From an uncultured bacterium (GTDB lineage: Bacteria; Patescibacteriota; Gracilibacteria; BD1-5; UBA2023), in NCBI GenBank assembly GCA_903908595.1, contig CAIVSN010000142.1:20058-84057 (forward strand): a stretch of 64,000 nucleotides of DNA, written 5' to 3'. The notes below the pieces were generated by a model. It ran no database searches and was not told where the DNA came from. It saw only the letters and a program-made list of their open reading frames with translations. The position numbers and the translations under genes are program-made. Shown here in pieces: positions 45,175-55,101 of the stretch; the first letter of the stretch is position 1, and the number at the start of each line of letters is the position of its first letter.

Positions 45175-45627
45175 TTATTCGTGATGGTATTTGGATCCCT
45201 TCCATATCTCGTGCACCCGGTAAATCTGCTCCGAAAGCACCAGGAGCGCCAATCCGTGAGGCAAGGTAAACTCGGAAACGGCCAGGAGTTCCTCGGTGTG
45301 CGGCCGGAGCAATTCCCGATCCAACCCGAAGCTTCCGCCGATCACGAAAATCGGCTCGCGTCCGCCATCCCGGTATTTTTGCAATTTGGAGGAGAATTCG
45401 AGCGTCGTGCACCCCTTGCCGAATTCGTCGAGCACCCAGGCCTTTTCTCGGAGCTTGGCGAGGATTTCCACGACCCTCTGGGTTTCCTGCCGGATGACGA
45501 ACGCCCGTTCCGTATGCTTCACTGGGCGGATCCGCACCCATTCGACGCTTCACTTCAGCCGTTTTTCATACATGCCCACTTCCGACGAGAAGTGGCCACC
45601 GGCATCGGCGACGTACAGGATTTTCAT
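45175..45627 (-). CDS. rlmH: 23S rRNA (pseudouridine1915-N3)-methyltransferase RlmH
   Basis: MKILYVADAGGHFSSEVGMYEKRLK(G)SVEWVRIRPVKHTE...IFVIGGSFGLDRELL...LVLSEQIYRVHEIWKGSKYHH. Confidence 0.8.
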
Positions 45628-45667
45628 ATCCCGATTGTACGAAGTACGAAAAAAACGCAAAGAGATT

Positions 45668-45695
45668 TTGACTCTCGCGATACTTTCAATACAAT
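45668..45695 (+). promoter_or_regulatory. Promoter of tRNA-Thr/Tyr/Leu cluster
   Basis: TTGACT-16 nt-TACAAT. Confidence 0.6.
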
Positions 45696-45705
45696 GCGCC
45701 CACTT

Positions 45706-45781
45706 GCCACTTTAGCTCAGCTGGTAGAGCAACGGTCTTGTAAACCGTGGGTCGTCGGTTCGATTCCGACAAGTGGCTCCA
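45706..45781 (+). tRNA. tRNA-Thr(TGT)
   Basis: GCCACTTTAGCTCAGCTGGTAGAGCAACGGTCTTGTAAACCGTGGGTCGTCGGTTCGATTCCGACAAGTGGCTCCA. Confidence 0.95.
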
Positions 45782-45848
45782 GTAATACTAACGAGCAAGG
45801 GGCTTCGGTAACGGACAATTGTCCGTATCGCGGCTTCTCTGCTTTTAT

Positions 45849-45933
45849 GGGTCGGTTCCAGAGCGGTCAAATGGGGAGGACTGTAAATCCTTTGGCTTCG
45901 CCTTCGTAGGTTCAAATCCTACCCGGCCCACCA
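45849..45933 (+). tRNA. tRNA-Tyr(GTA)
   Basis: GGGTCGG...AGGACTGTAAATCCT...long variable arm...GTAGGTTCAAATCCTACCCGGCCCACCA. Confidence 0.93.
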
Positions 45934-45987
45934 TTATTCAAAACCAACGCCCCTTGGGGCAGAAACGCAGCGCAGAAAGCCATTCCC

Positions 45988-46071
45988 GCCCGGATGGTGG
46001 AATGGTAGACACGACGGTCTTAGAAGCCGTTGCCGCGAGGTGTGAGAGTTCAAGTCTCTCTCCGGGCACCA
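45988..46071 (+). tRNA. tRNA-Leu(TAG)
   Basis: GCCCGGATGGTGGAATGGTAGACACGACGGTCTTAGAAGCCGT...GAGAGTTCAAGTCTCTCTCCGGGCACCA. Confidence 0.93.
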
Positions 46072-46095
46072 GTCGAACTGACAACGCCGAGTCCA

Positions 46096-46257
46096 TATGC
46101 CCAATAGGAATTGATTTTCGGTATTTTACGGTTACAGATTCGGAACAGGTTGTATTTTTCTTCATTCAGGAGCTTATCAGCGATAAGCGACCGGAGAAAA
46201 AAAAGATGTCCGAATATGCGACTGGAAAAACCGGGAAACCAATTCCTATTGGGCATA
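46096..46257. repeat. E1 palindromic repeat, copy E
   Basis: TATGCCCAATAGGAATTG...AATTCCTATTGGGCATA. Confidence 0.85.
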
Positions 46258-46263
46258 CGTTCC

Positions 46264-46387
46264 GGGAACCTTGGCAAAACGATGAAATCCGAAGCTAAAT
46301 TTGAGTACCGTAGCGAAACGTACTGGCAAGTACGTAGAGCGAGGAACGGAAAATTTGGCAAGGAGTTCGCGTTTTCCCAAGGTTCCC
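46264..46387. repeat. E2 palindromic repeat
   Basis: gggaaccttggcaaaacgatgaaatccgaagctaaatttgagtaccg...acgtactggcaagtacgt...gaaaatttggcaaggagttcgcgttttcccaaggttccc. Confidence 0.82.
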
Positions 46388-46449
46388 CCGTTGGACAATA
46401 CTTTACCCCGGCTCACCCGTATTAAGCGGAAGCGACAAATTTTTTTCCT

Positions 46450-46668
46450 ATGAAAAAGGATATCCACCCAAAAACGCGCAAGATCCAGATTACCTGTTCT
46501 TGCGGAAACAGCTTCGAGACCCTCAGTACCATCCGGGATCAGGAACTCAAAGTGGAAGCCTGCATGAAATGCCACCCGTTCTATACCGGGGAAAAGCGGC
46601 TCCTCAAGACCTCCAGCGTCGACAAATTCTACGCTCGCCAGAAGAAGGCAGAAGAACTCAGGAAATAG
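46450..46668 (+). CDS. rpmE: Ribosomal protein bL31
   Basis: MKKDIHPKTRKIQITCSCGNSFETLSTIRDQELKVEACMKCHPFYTGEKRLLKTSSVDKFYARQKK with zinc-binding CxC/CxxC. Confidence 0.95.
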   Translation: MKKDIHPKTRKIQITCSCGNSFETLSTIRDQELKVEACMKCHPFYTGEKRLLKTSSVDKFYARQKKAEELRK

Positions 46669-46680
46669 TTGCCACTTACG

Positions 46681-46708
46681 AAAAAAGCTCCGGAAACGGA
46701 GCTTTTTT
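46681..46708. terminator. Terminator after rpmE
   Basis: AAAAAAGCTCCGGAAACGGAGCTTTTTT. Confidence 0.8.
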
Positions 46709-46753
46709 CGATGTCGAGAGCAAGGGGGGGAACACCGTCATATGAATGCCCGA

Positions 46754-46968
46754 TATACCCAACGGGAATTGGTTTTCGGTATTTTACGGTTGGAGGCCTC
46801 TGCAAAACGCGAACTCCTCGCTCATTTCTCCGCTCCTTGCGGATTCGGAACGGGTTGTATTTTTTCTTCTTTCGGGAGCTTATCGTCAATAAGTAACCGA
46901 AGAAAAAAATAAAAGGTGTCCGGATACGTGGCTGGAAAAACCAGGAAACCGATTCCCGTTTGGTATAT
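46754..46968. repeat. E1 palindromic repeat, copy F, carrying an internal E2 fragment
   Basis: tatacccaacgggaattggttttcggtattttacggt[tggaggcctctgcaaaacgcgaactcctcgctcatttctccgctccttgc]ggattcggaacggg...aaaccgattcccgtttggtata. Confidence 0.8.
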
Positions 46969-46969
46969 T

Positions 46970-47094
46970 TCCCAGGACTTCGGAAAAACGATGAAATCCG
47001 AAGCCGAATTCGAGTACCGTAGCGAGGCGTACGATAGTACGCCCGCAAGGAACGGAAAATTCAGCGAGGAGTTCGCGTTTTGCACAGGGCACCA
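46970..47094. repeat. E2 palindromic repeat
   Basis: cggaaaaacgatgaaatccgaagccgaattcgagtaccgtagcgaggcgtacgatagtacgcccgcaaggaacggaaaattcagcgaggagttcgcgttttg. Confidence 0.75.
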
Positions 47095-47214
47095 GGAACC
47101 CGTCAAAACGATGAAATCCGAAGCCGGATTCGAGTACCGTAGGGAAACGTACTGGCAAGTACGTTGAGCGAGGAACGGAGAAACCGGCGAGGAGTTCGCG
47201 TTTTGACGGGTTCC
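47095..47214. repeat. E2 palindromic repeat
   Basis: GGAACCCGTCAAAACG...gccggattcgag...gagaaaccggc...CGTTTTGACGGGTTCC (perfect 16-bp outer IR). Confidence 0.85.
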
Positions 47215-48227
47215 TACACCGGCTTCATGGCAAAGAATCGGAAGAGGATATAACTCGTGACGAGCAACAGCACCCCGATGACGATGTATTTGACGATGCC
47301 CTTTGCCTTCTTCATTTTCTCGTCGTCTCCCCCGCTTGTCAGCACGAGGAATCCGGCGTATATGATCAGGACGACGATGACCAGGGAAAGGAAGCCGTTG
47401 ACGTAGTTGATAACGCTGGTAAACAGCGTAATGGACTCGGATACCTTCGGATCCTTGATACTGCAGACGCTCCCGATCGAAGTGGATTGACAACCGTTCA
47501 CTTCCCCGTACAAGACCCTGATCAGGGTTTCCGGAAGCTTGATCAGGAAAAACCCGAGCACCGCGTAAATAATGGTCCTCTTGCCTCACTTCGCCTTTTC
47601 CTCATCCCCGCCCGCGGTGACGATCTTATAGAAGGCAAAGATGGCCATAGCGAGAAACGCGAACGATGCCAGCAATTGAATCAGGTGGACGAACGGCATG
47701 ATGATATTCTTGGAAAATGCCAACGCGGTATTCCCGTTCACGTTTTTGTCGTACAGCAAATCCACTACGGAAAATGCCGATTGCATGACCACGATGCCGA
47801 GCGTGGTCCAAATAATGGTCGCTTTCCACTTCTTGACGTCCTCTTCCGATCCGCCGCTCACGAGGATGCGGAAAACCGATATTACCAGATAGATGATGGC
47901 AATCAGCATGATGACGTTCTTAAGGTCGCGAGCGATTCGCATCATGAGGTTCTTCGCCCCTTTCGCGCCGGTATCCGACGTGGTAAAGTACGTGAAAGAG
48001 CTTCAGAATCCGAAATCGGATACTCCCTCCACGCTTTTGACGAACGCTTCGGTTTCGTCGGCCCGGTTGACGGTCTTGGGATTCGTCACGCCATTACCCT
48101 TGTCGAGGTCGAGATTGCTTTCTTGCGTTGAGCCGAAATTCTGGTCGGCCGCGAACGACGAGTGGGCGAAAAGCGGTACGGATGCCGCGAATGTCGCGAG
48201 CAAAAAGAGTCGGAGGAGTTTTTTCAT
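47214..48227 (-). CDS. Multi-TM secretion/pilus membrane protein (TrbC/VirB2-like halves)
   Basis: ORFs 48003..48227, 47586..47945, 47214..47561 in one frame across TGA; signal peptide MKKLLRLFLLATFAASVPLFAHSSFA and two similar TM modules (...ILVSGGSEEDVKKWKATIIWTTLGIVV; ...LVLTSGGDDEKMKKAKGIVKYIVIGVLLL). Confidence 0.65.
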
Positions 48228-48307
48228 GCCGCCATTGTAATCCGCAGCCTATAATTCGCAACCCCGACATTTCCATTTCAAAGCGACAACTGGCATTCTG
48301 ATTGGCA

Positions 48308-48471
48308 TACCCAATAGGAATTGGTTTTCGGCTTTTTACGGTTACGGATTCGGAACAGGTTTTATTTTTCTTCTTTCGGGAGCTTATCGGGAATAAGTGA
48401 CCGAAGAAAAAAATAAAAGATGTCCGAATACGTGACTGGAAAAACCGGGAAACCAATTCCTATTGGGTATA
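48308..48471. repeat. E1 palindromic repeat, copy G
   Basis: atacccaataggaattggttttcgg...ccgggaaaccaattcctattgggtat. Confidence 0.85.
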
Positions 48472-48488
48472 TATGGAAATCCTACCGC

Positions 48489-51404
48489 CTAATTCATCGA
48501 AATTCCGAGTCTCGCCTCGATTTCCATGTCGACGTATTCCTTTTTCCGGCCATAGACTTTGCGGGAGTATTCCTTGATGATCTTCGCGGCTTCCGGATTT
48601 TTGTAGGTATTGTCCCAGAAGGTCTTGAGGTCGAACGGGCGGGTGGTCGCGTTGTCGATGTTCAGCTTGCAGTAGGTGGTGAAATTGGCGATTCCGATAA
48701 TGTCCTGTTGGGAAAGGAGCGGGGCGTATTCCTTCTCCAGGTATTCCGCGTCTTCCGCGCCGACCTTGAAGCTCATGATGGTACCGGCATTCCCGAATAC
48801 CGCGTCCTTGATGGTCGGCTTGCCATCCTTGCTGCTTCCCCCGATTTGCGCGATGAACTGGTGGGCCATAATCAGCGCCAAGTGGTATTTCCGGGCTTCC
48901 GAGAGGATTTCTCCGAAGGTGTCCGTCGCGAAGTTCTGGAACTCGTCCACGTAGAGAAAGAAGTCCTTCCGTTGGTCTTCCGGCGTATCGGCGCGGCTCA
49001 TCGCGGCCATGTTGATTTTGGAGACGAATATGAGGCCCAGGAGCTGGGCGTTGAGGTCCCCGATCATTCCCTTCGAAAGGTTGACCATCAGGACTTTGCG
49101 ATCGTCCATGACCCGGCGGAGGTTGAAGGCGGATTTCGGCTGCCCGATGATGTTGCGAATGGTGGTGTTGGTGACGAACGGACCGAATTTGGAACTGAAA
49201 TACGGGATCATTTCCTGCTTCTCCCGATCCCCGGTGTTCGCGTATTCGTGATCCCAGAAGGCCTTGACCACGGGATTTTTGACCTTGGAAACCTTGTACT
49301 TCATGAACGCGTCGTCGACGAACAGCCGCGGTACGTCGATCAGGGTTCCCCCTTCCTCGTCGTCGTCCATCAGCGTCAGGCAACCGTTCCGGAAGTAGTG
49401 CTGGATCCGCGGCCCGAAGACTTCCTCGTTGAATATCTTGATGAAAATGGACGTGGCATCGAGCGCGGCCCGGTCCTTTTCGACGGCGCGGAGCGCGGGA
49501 TCGGTCGCGATGATTTCGAGCATATTCAGTCCCATCGGCCGCTCGAAGTCGCCCGGATTGAAGATGATGATGTCTTTCGCCCGTTCTTTCGGGGTGAAAG
49601 CGATGATGTCCTCGACCAGATCCCCGTGCGGGTCGATGACGGCCAAACCGTCTCCGTTCCACAGATCCTGGCGCGCGAGATACGAGAGGAATACCGATTT
49701 TCCCCCTCCCGACTTTCCAATTACGTAATGGTGACGCCCGCGGTCCTTTCTGGAAAAATACACCGGCGTCTTCGTATTGCGGTATTCGTTCCAGCCCATG
49801 ATGACGCCGTCCGTGAACAACGGGAATCCTCAGAGCTTCCGGGGAACGTCCATTTCTTTGGGTTTTTTTCCCGGATCGACCGGTTTCCCCTTGTTCTCGC
49901 CGTCCTGATGAATGGGATATACCGTTCCGTCGACCCCGACGAAACTCCGTTCGTGGTCGCGGACCAACACCTTGTTATCGTCCACTTGCAGCAGCGTGCC
50001 GTCTTCGGAGAACACGTTGCCCTTGGCATCTCGCCGGTAATCCGAGAGGATGAGCGGGTTCTTGAGCGTCCGGAGGTTGTGCGGAGGCGCGAGCATCTTG
50101 TAGTCCAACCACTTGATAATCGGGGATTTGTTGTAATTGATGTCCGGAAAGTGGTACAGCGTGGAGAGTTCGTCCACGGAAAATACGGATTTGGACTGGA
50201 GGAACCCGATCATTCGGAACCGGTAGGCAAAATACCGTATCGGCGTCATGATGGCCGCGAAAAGATCTTCCCATTGCGGGTTATCGAGCTTGTTGTTGTA
50301 TTCGTCGGTATACATGGACATGGCGCCGATAACGGATTCCAGCGCGTTCTTGGTCGCCGTGGAATCTTCGGAGGATACCAGGAGCCGGATCGAAGCGAGA
50401 AATGCCGGCTGCCCCGCGGATTCCCCGACCGCCTTGTGGGACTCCTGTTCCGCTTGGTTGAAAATCTTGTAAGAATCCCCTCCCGATGCGCCCGGAGCAT
50501 TGCTTCCATCGCCTTTTCCGGCACTGAAAAATTCCACGAGCCAACTGAGGAACGACAGGGGGGCCTTGATGGATTCCCAGAGGGGATTTTCTTTGAATCA
50601 CTTCTTGTATTCCCCTTTGGCCACCTGACCGGCCGCCTTTTTCGCGTGGCGGTTCCAGCCCCCTCCCCTCGGCTTGATGACGAACTGCAGGGCGGCGTTG
50701 TCGAATTTTCTCAGGGTACCGAAATTGTTCGTGAGCGTGGAAAGCGGATCGTCCTCGAAATACTTGTACGTTTTTATCGGGAAGATATCGTCGTTGAGCT
50801 TGCCGATGGAAGCCGCCCGGAGCGTGTAATTCTCCGGTTTGATATCCGGGAATTCGCTCACCGGGATTTCCTTGACTTCCGCATCGGGATAATTGGAGGT
50901 AATCTGTTGCGCTACCAAATGGACGTAATCGCGGTACGTTACGACGAAAAACGACAATTGCCCCTTGCTGTAAATGAGCTCCATGGAAATCTTCGCGTGA
51001 TCGAAAACGAAGTCCCGGACGCTGTCCCAGAAGGTAATGTTCGAAATCTTGATGATCGATTTATAAAAAATCGACATGATTCCCATTTTTTCCTTGAAAT
51101 CCTTTTTCGTTTCTTTTTCTTTGTCGAGCTTGGAGTCGGCCCTCGGGAGGGTGATTTGCATATATACGAGCCGCCGCGCATTGTAGATTTCGTACATGAT
51201 CCGCAGGAGCTTGACGAACATGTATCCCACGAAGAGCAGGAGCAGGAAGAGCAGGATGACGAATCCGGCGTTGGCGAGCATGTCCAATACCCAGCTCGAC
51301 GAGGAACCGGCGGCGGGTTCCGGCGGCTTGGGTGTGGAAATGCCGCTTTTCCCGGCTCCGGCGATTCCGGCGGCGTGGGCCGTCGCGATAATTTGGTAGA
51401 ACAT
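48489..51404 (-). CDS. Type IV secretion-like ATPase (VirB4/VirD4/DUF87-type), 971 aa
   Basis: Three track ORFs in one frame across TGA; N-terminal TM; VIGKSGGGKSVFLSYLARQDL (Walker A), LAVIDPHGDLVEDI, FLYVDEFQNFATDTF (Walker B). Confidence 0.8.
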
Positions 51405-51503
51405 AGATTTTTTTCCATGCTACCACTTCCGATTGCCACGGGCAACTATTATGCGCGTTTTTCGTAACTTTTTCCTTTACGATTGGAGTTGGCGTGGTAT
51501 GGT

Positions 51504-51670
51504 TATGCGCCTAACCAAATCTGGTTTCCCGGTTTTCCAGTCACGTATTCGGTTATCTTTCATTTTTTTCTTCGGCCATGTATTGCCGATACGCTCACAA
51601 AAGAAGAAACATACAATCCATTCCGAATCCATGGCCATAAAATACCGAAAACCGGATTCGCTTAAGCATA
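51504..51670. repeat. E1 palindromic repeat, copy H (diverged, opposite orientation)
   Basis: tatgcgcctaaccaaatctggtttcccggttttccagtcacgtattcgg...cataaaataccgaaaaccggattcgcttaagcata. Confidence 0.7.
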
Positions 51671-51687
51671 ACGTAACCCATTCATCC

Positions 51688-53178
51688 ATGAGACTCTTGC
51701 ATTCGATGGTACTCCAGGGAATCCACGGACTGCCCATCGACATAGAAATCGACACGCAACCCGGAATCCCGAGCTTTACGATCGTCGGGCTCTGAGACGC
51801 GTCCATCCAGGAAAGCCGGGAAAGGATACGATCGGCCATCAAAAACTCAGATCGGTCGTTTCCCCTGAAACGGGTAACGATCAACCTCGCTCCCGCCCAC
51901 GTCAAAAAAACGGGGAGCCATTTCGATCTCGCGATTGCCGCCGGACTCGTACTCCGTGAAAACGAAAGCCGGGAAGCCGAAGAACGGCTGAAAGATACCC
52001 TCATCCTCGGGGAACTCGCGCTCGACGGAAAGCTCCGGCCGCTGCTCGGAGCCCTCCCGTTGGTCATTTCCGCGAAGAGACAGGGGATTTCCCGGGTCAT
52101 GGTGCCGAGATCGAGCGCGGAAGAAATATCGTGAATCGACGGAATCGAAATCGTCCCGGCCGATTGCCTGAACGAGGCCCTGACATTTTTCGAAAACGGA
52201 ATTTTCGTGGAAATCGCGAAAAAGGAATGCGGAACGCGGGAAAAACCGATCCGGGTCCCCTTCGAATCCATCGCCGGGCAGGCACGAGCGAAACGATGCC
52301 TGATAATCGCGGCGACCGGACGGCACAACATCCTGCTCGAATGACCCCCGGGATCCGGGAAAAGCATGCTCTGTTGCGCCCTGGAAGGCATACTGCCGGA
52401 CTTGCGAGGGGAAGAGAACCTGGAAGTCTCCCAGATATATTCCGTTCTCTGACTCGGCCACGATATTGCCAGCCGGTGTCGTCCGTTCCGGCATATCCAC
52501 CATACCGCAAGCGCGGTCAGCGTGGTGGGATGAGGCAAATACTGCCACCCGGGGGAAATGAGCCTCGCGCATCACGGGGTGCTCTTCATGGACGAAATCC
52601 TGGAATTCGCCCGGCCGGTCATCGAATCCCTCCGGGAACCGATGGAATCCCGGGAAATCCGCATTTCCCGCGCTCACGGCACGTATGCTTATCCCGCGTC
52701 GTTCATGCTGGTCGGAGCGATGAATCCCTGCCCCTGCGGCTATTTGGGAGACCCCGAACACGTCTGTAAGGACACCTCCAACGAAGTATTGAAATACCGG
52801 GGCAAACTCTCCGGACCGATTCTCGACCGTATCGACCTCTTCGTCCAAGTACCCCGGGTTCCCATCGGGGAAATACGGCAGAAATCCGACGGTTTGCTTA
52901 CGACGGCGGAAGCCAAAGAACGCGTTTCCGATGCGTCGCGGATCGCGATTTCCCGGCAGGGGAAACCCAATGCGGAACTCCTCCCCCGGGAACTAGCGGA
53001 ATTGGAAACGGAATCCGACGCGCTCCCGCTCTTGGAAAAAGCCGTGGAGCGGCTGGCGCTTTCGCTTCGGGCTTACCACCGGATACTACGGGTAAGCCGA
53101 ACCATAGCCGACCTCGAATCGTCAAAAAAAATCGCATCCGCGCACGTTGCGGAAGCGATGGGATATCGTCAGAATTAA
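51688..53178 (+). CDS. comM: ComM/YifB Mg-chelatase-like AAA+ ATPase
   Basis: IEIDTQPGIPSFTIVGL(G)DASIQESRERIRSAIKNS; (G)PPGSGKSML; SVVG(G)GKYCHPGEMSLAHHGVLFMDEILEF; GAMNPCPCGYLGD. Confidence 0.92.
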
Positions 53179-54224
53179 CTTTGCTTCAATTGGTACATAT
53201 TCCGCCCAACACGTTCGACGTACTTCCGGTTTTGGAGGTTCATGTAGATGGTGCTCGTTTTTACCTGGCGGACCTTGAGGACTTTCGCGATGATTTCCTC
53301 GGTGGAAAGCGGGGCTTTTGCCTTGTTGAAAACGTCCATGATCACGTCGAGGACCGTTCCAGGCTTGTATCCCCATTCCTTGAGGACGTAGATTCCCCGT
53401 CCGATCAGGACGAATTCGTTGTTCCGAATGAGTTCGTTGTGAATCGTGGCCACCTTGACCGGCTCCTTGAAATGCTCGGCGATAGCATTCGTCATGTCGA
53501 CGAAATGCGTTGGCTCTTTTTTCTTCTTGAGAATGTAGATGGCCTTGTCCTTGAGGGTCGAAGGATTGAGGATTTTCCATTTCTCCAACCCGATGAACTT
53601 CTCTTCTCCCTTCACGATATCCAGGAACACGTCGAGCGTCGCGTCAATAAGCAAGATGTCGATTTTGCCGAATTGGGCGAAAAGATTGATCTTGACCATC
53701 TCGTACAGCGTCGTGTTCTCGATGATGTCTCCCCGCTTCTTCAAAACCCTGAGGGCTTCCTTGTGTATCTCGGAGATAGCCCGTCGGTTTACTTCCGGGA
53801 GCGTGAAATACGTCAGGGTTCCAAGCTGGGGTTTGGATTTCTGAATGTTGAAATCGGATTGGAGGACAATCTCCACGATACCGTCATTGATATCTTCGGA
53901 ATCAAGTCCGAGTTCGGTAATTACCCGGGAAATGAGTCGGTCGCGGGTAAGCAATCCGCCGTGGATCCGTAGGATCTTTTCTCCGCTGGATTGGATTTCC
54001 AAGAGCCGGGAAGATTTTACGATGCGTCCGATCTTCCTGATTCCCACGTCTTCGATTTGCCGCACCCGCTCCCTCGTGATTCCATAATCGTCCCCAATCG
54101 ATTGCAAAGTCTCCCTTTCCCCAGAAAGTCCTATTCGACGCATAATCACCGCCTTTTCCTTTTCCGTGAGGCCTTCCAGGACCGCGAGGAAACCGGAATG
54201 TACTTCGCTAGACACGAGAGTCAT
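53175..54224 (-). CDS. Sigma-70 region-4 HTH fused to HARE-HTH/RpoE-delta-like domain
   Basis: LTEKEKAVIMRRIGLSGERETLQSIGDDYGITRERVRQIEDVGIRKIGRIV; C-terminal HFVDMTNAIAEHFKEPVKVATIHNELIRNNEFVLIGRGIYVLKEWGYKPGTVLDVI; no sigma region 2. Confidence 0.7.
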   Translation of the reverse strand: MTLVSSEVHSGFLAVLEGLTEKEKAVIMRRIGLSGERETLQSIGDDYGITRERVRQIEDVGIRKIGRIVKSSRLLEIQSSGEKILRIHGGLLTRDRLISRVITELGLDSEDINDGIVEIVLQSDFNIQKSKPQLGTLTYFTLPEVNRRAISEIHKEALRVLKKRGDIIENTTLYEMVKINLFAQFGKIDILLIDATLDVFLDIVKGEEKFIGLEKWKILNPSTLKDKAIYILKKKKEPTHFVDMTNAIAEHFKEPVKVATIHNELIRNNEFVLIGRGIYVLKEWGYKPGTVLDVIMDVFNKAKAPLSTEEIIAKVLKVRQVKTSTIYMNLQNRKYVERVGRNMYQLKQS

Positions 54225-54312
54225 AGTTGGGGTAAATAAGGGATTGCGTACGTATGTATATATTGCGAATCATGGAAAAGTCAAGAAAGTCGTGATATTC
54301 GCTATCCGTCGC

Positions 54313-54927
54313 CTAAATGGGAAGGGTCATGTTCGATTTGTCGCTTCCTTTTTCCAATATGGCCCGGTATTCTTCGAACTGGGCGTCCGTGGTCGGACTG
54401 TTCTCTATGTACAAGGAAGAAAGCACCTCTTTTTTCTGTTCGCGATACGCAAGCATGCCACCGGCGACAAGCAGGATGGAACCCACTAGGGCAAAAATCG
54501 GAGCTTCGAAAAAAACGATGTCCTTGGTAAAGGATGACAAAGAACGGACGAACGTCAACCCCATGATCAGGGAAGCAAACTGAAAGACTCAGAAAAAGAT
54601 CATGACCGCCGCATCAGAAACCCGGACCCCCAGCCGGTATTTGAGGATTTCCTTCGTCGAATTCGAAAAAATGAGAATCAGCGAACCGAGAATGCTGAGC
54701 ACCAGAAAGAAACCCACGGCGCCGATGAATCGCGAAAAAACGAGGTACGTGTCATTTTCCCCGAAGGCAAACCAGGGGAAAAGAAAACTCGTGGCAACGA
54801 ACGATTGTCCCAAGAACGCGATACGGGAAGAAGCGCGGAGATGAAAAAAATTGAATGAGAGTGCTGACGTGATTTTCAGGATTCGGAGCCGGAGCTTCCG
54901 ATACGAAGTCGGGGAAGATACTGTCAT
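54313..54927 (-). CDS. Four-TM membrane protein
   Basis: ORFs 54589..54975 and 54313..54564 in one frame across TGA; stop TAG. Confidence 0.6.
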
Positions 54928-55101
54928 AGAAGGTGAAATGTATACTGAATTATACGGAATAGTAAACGAAGGCAATATTGACTTTGGGAAATTCTGTCGT
55001 TATATGTGCGTATGTCAATACGAAAACCCGAGGACAATCTTTGGTTCCACGTCTACCGACTCTGCGCCGGTTTTGTTTCGAGCCTAGCAAATGCCCTTGT
55101 A

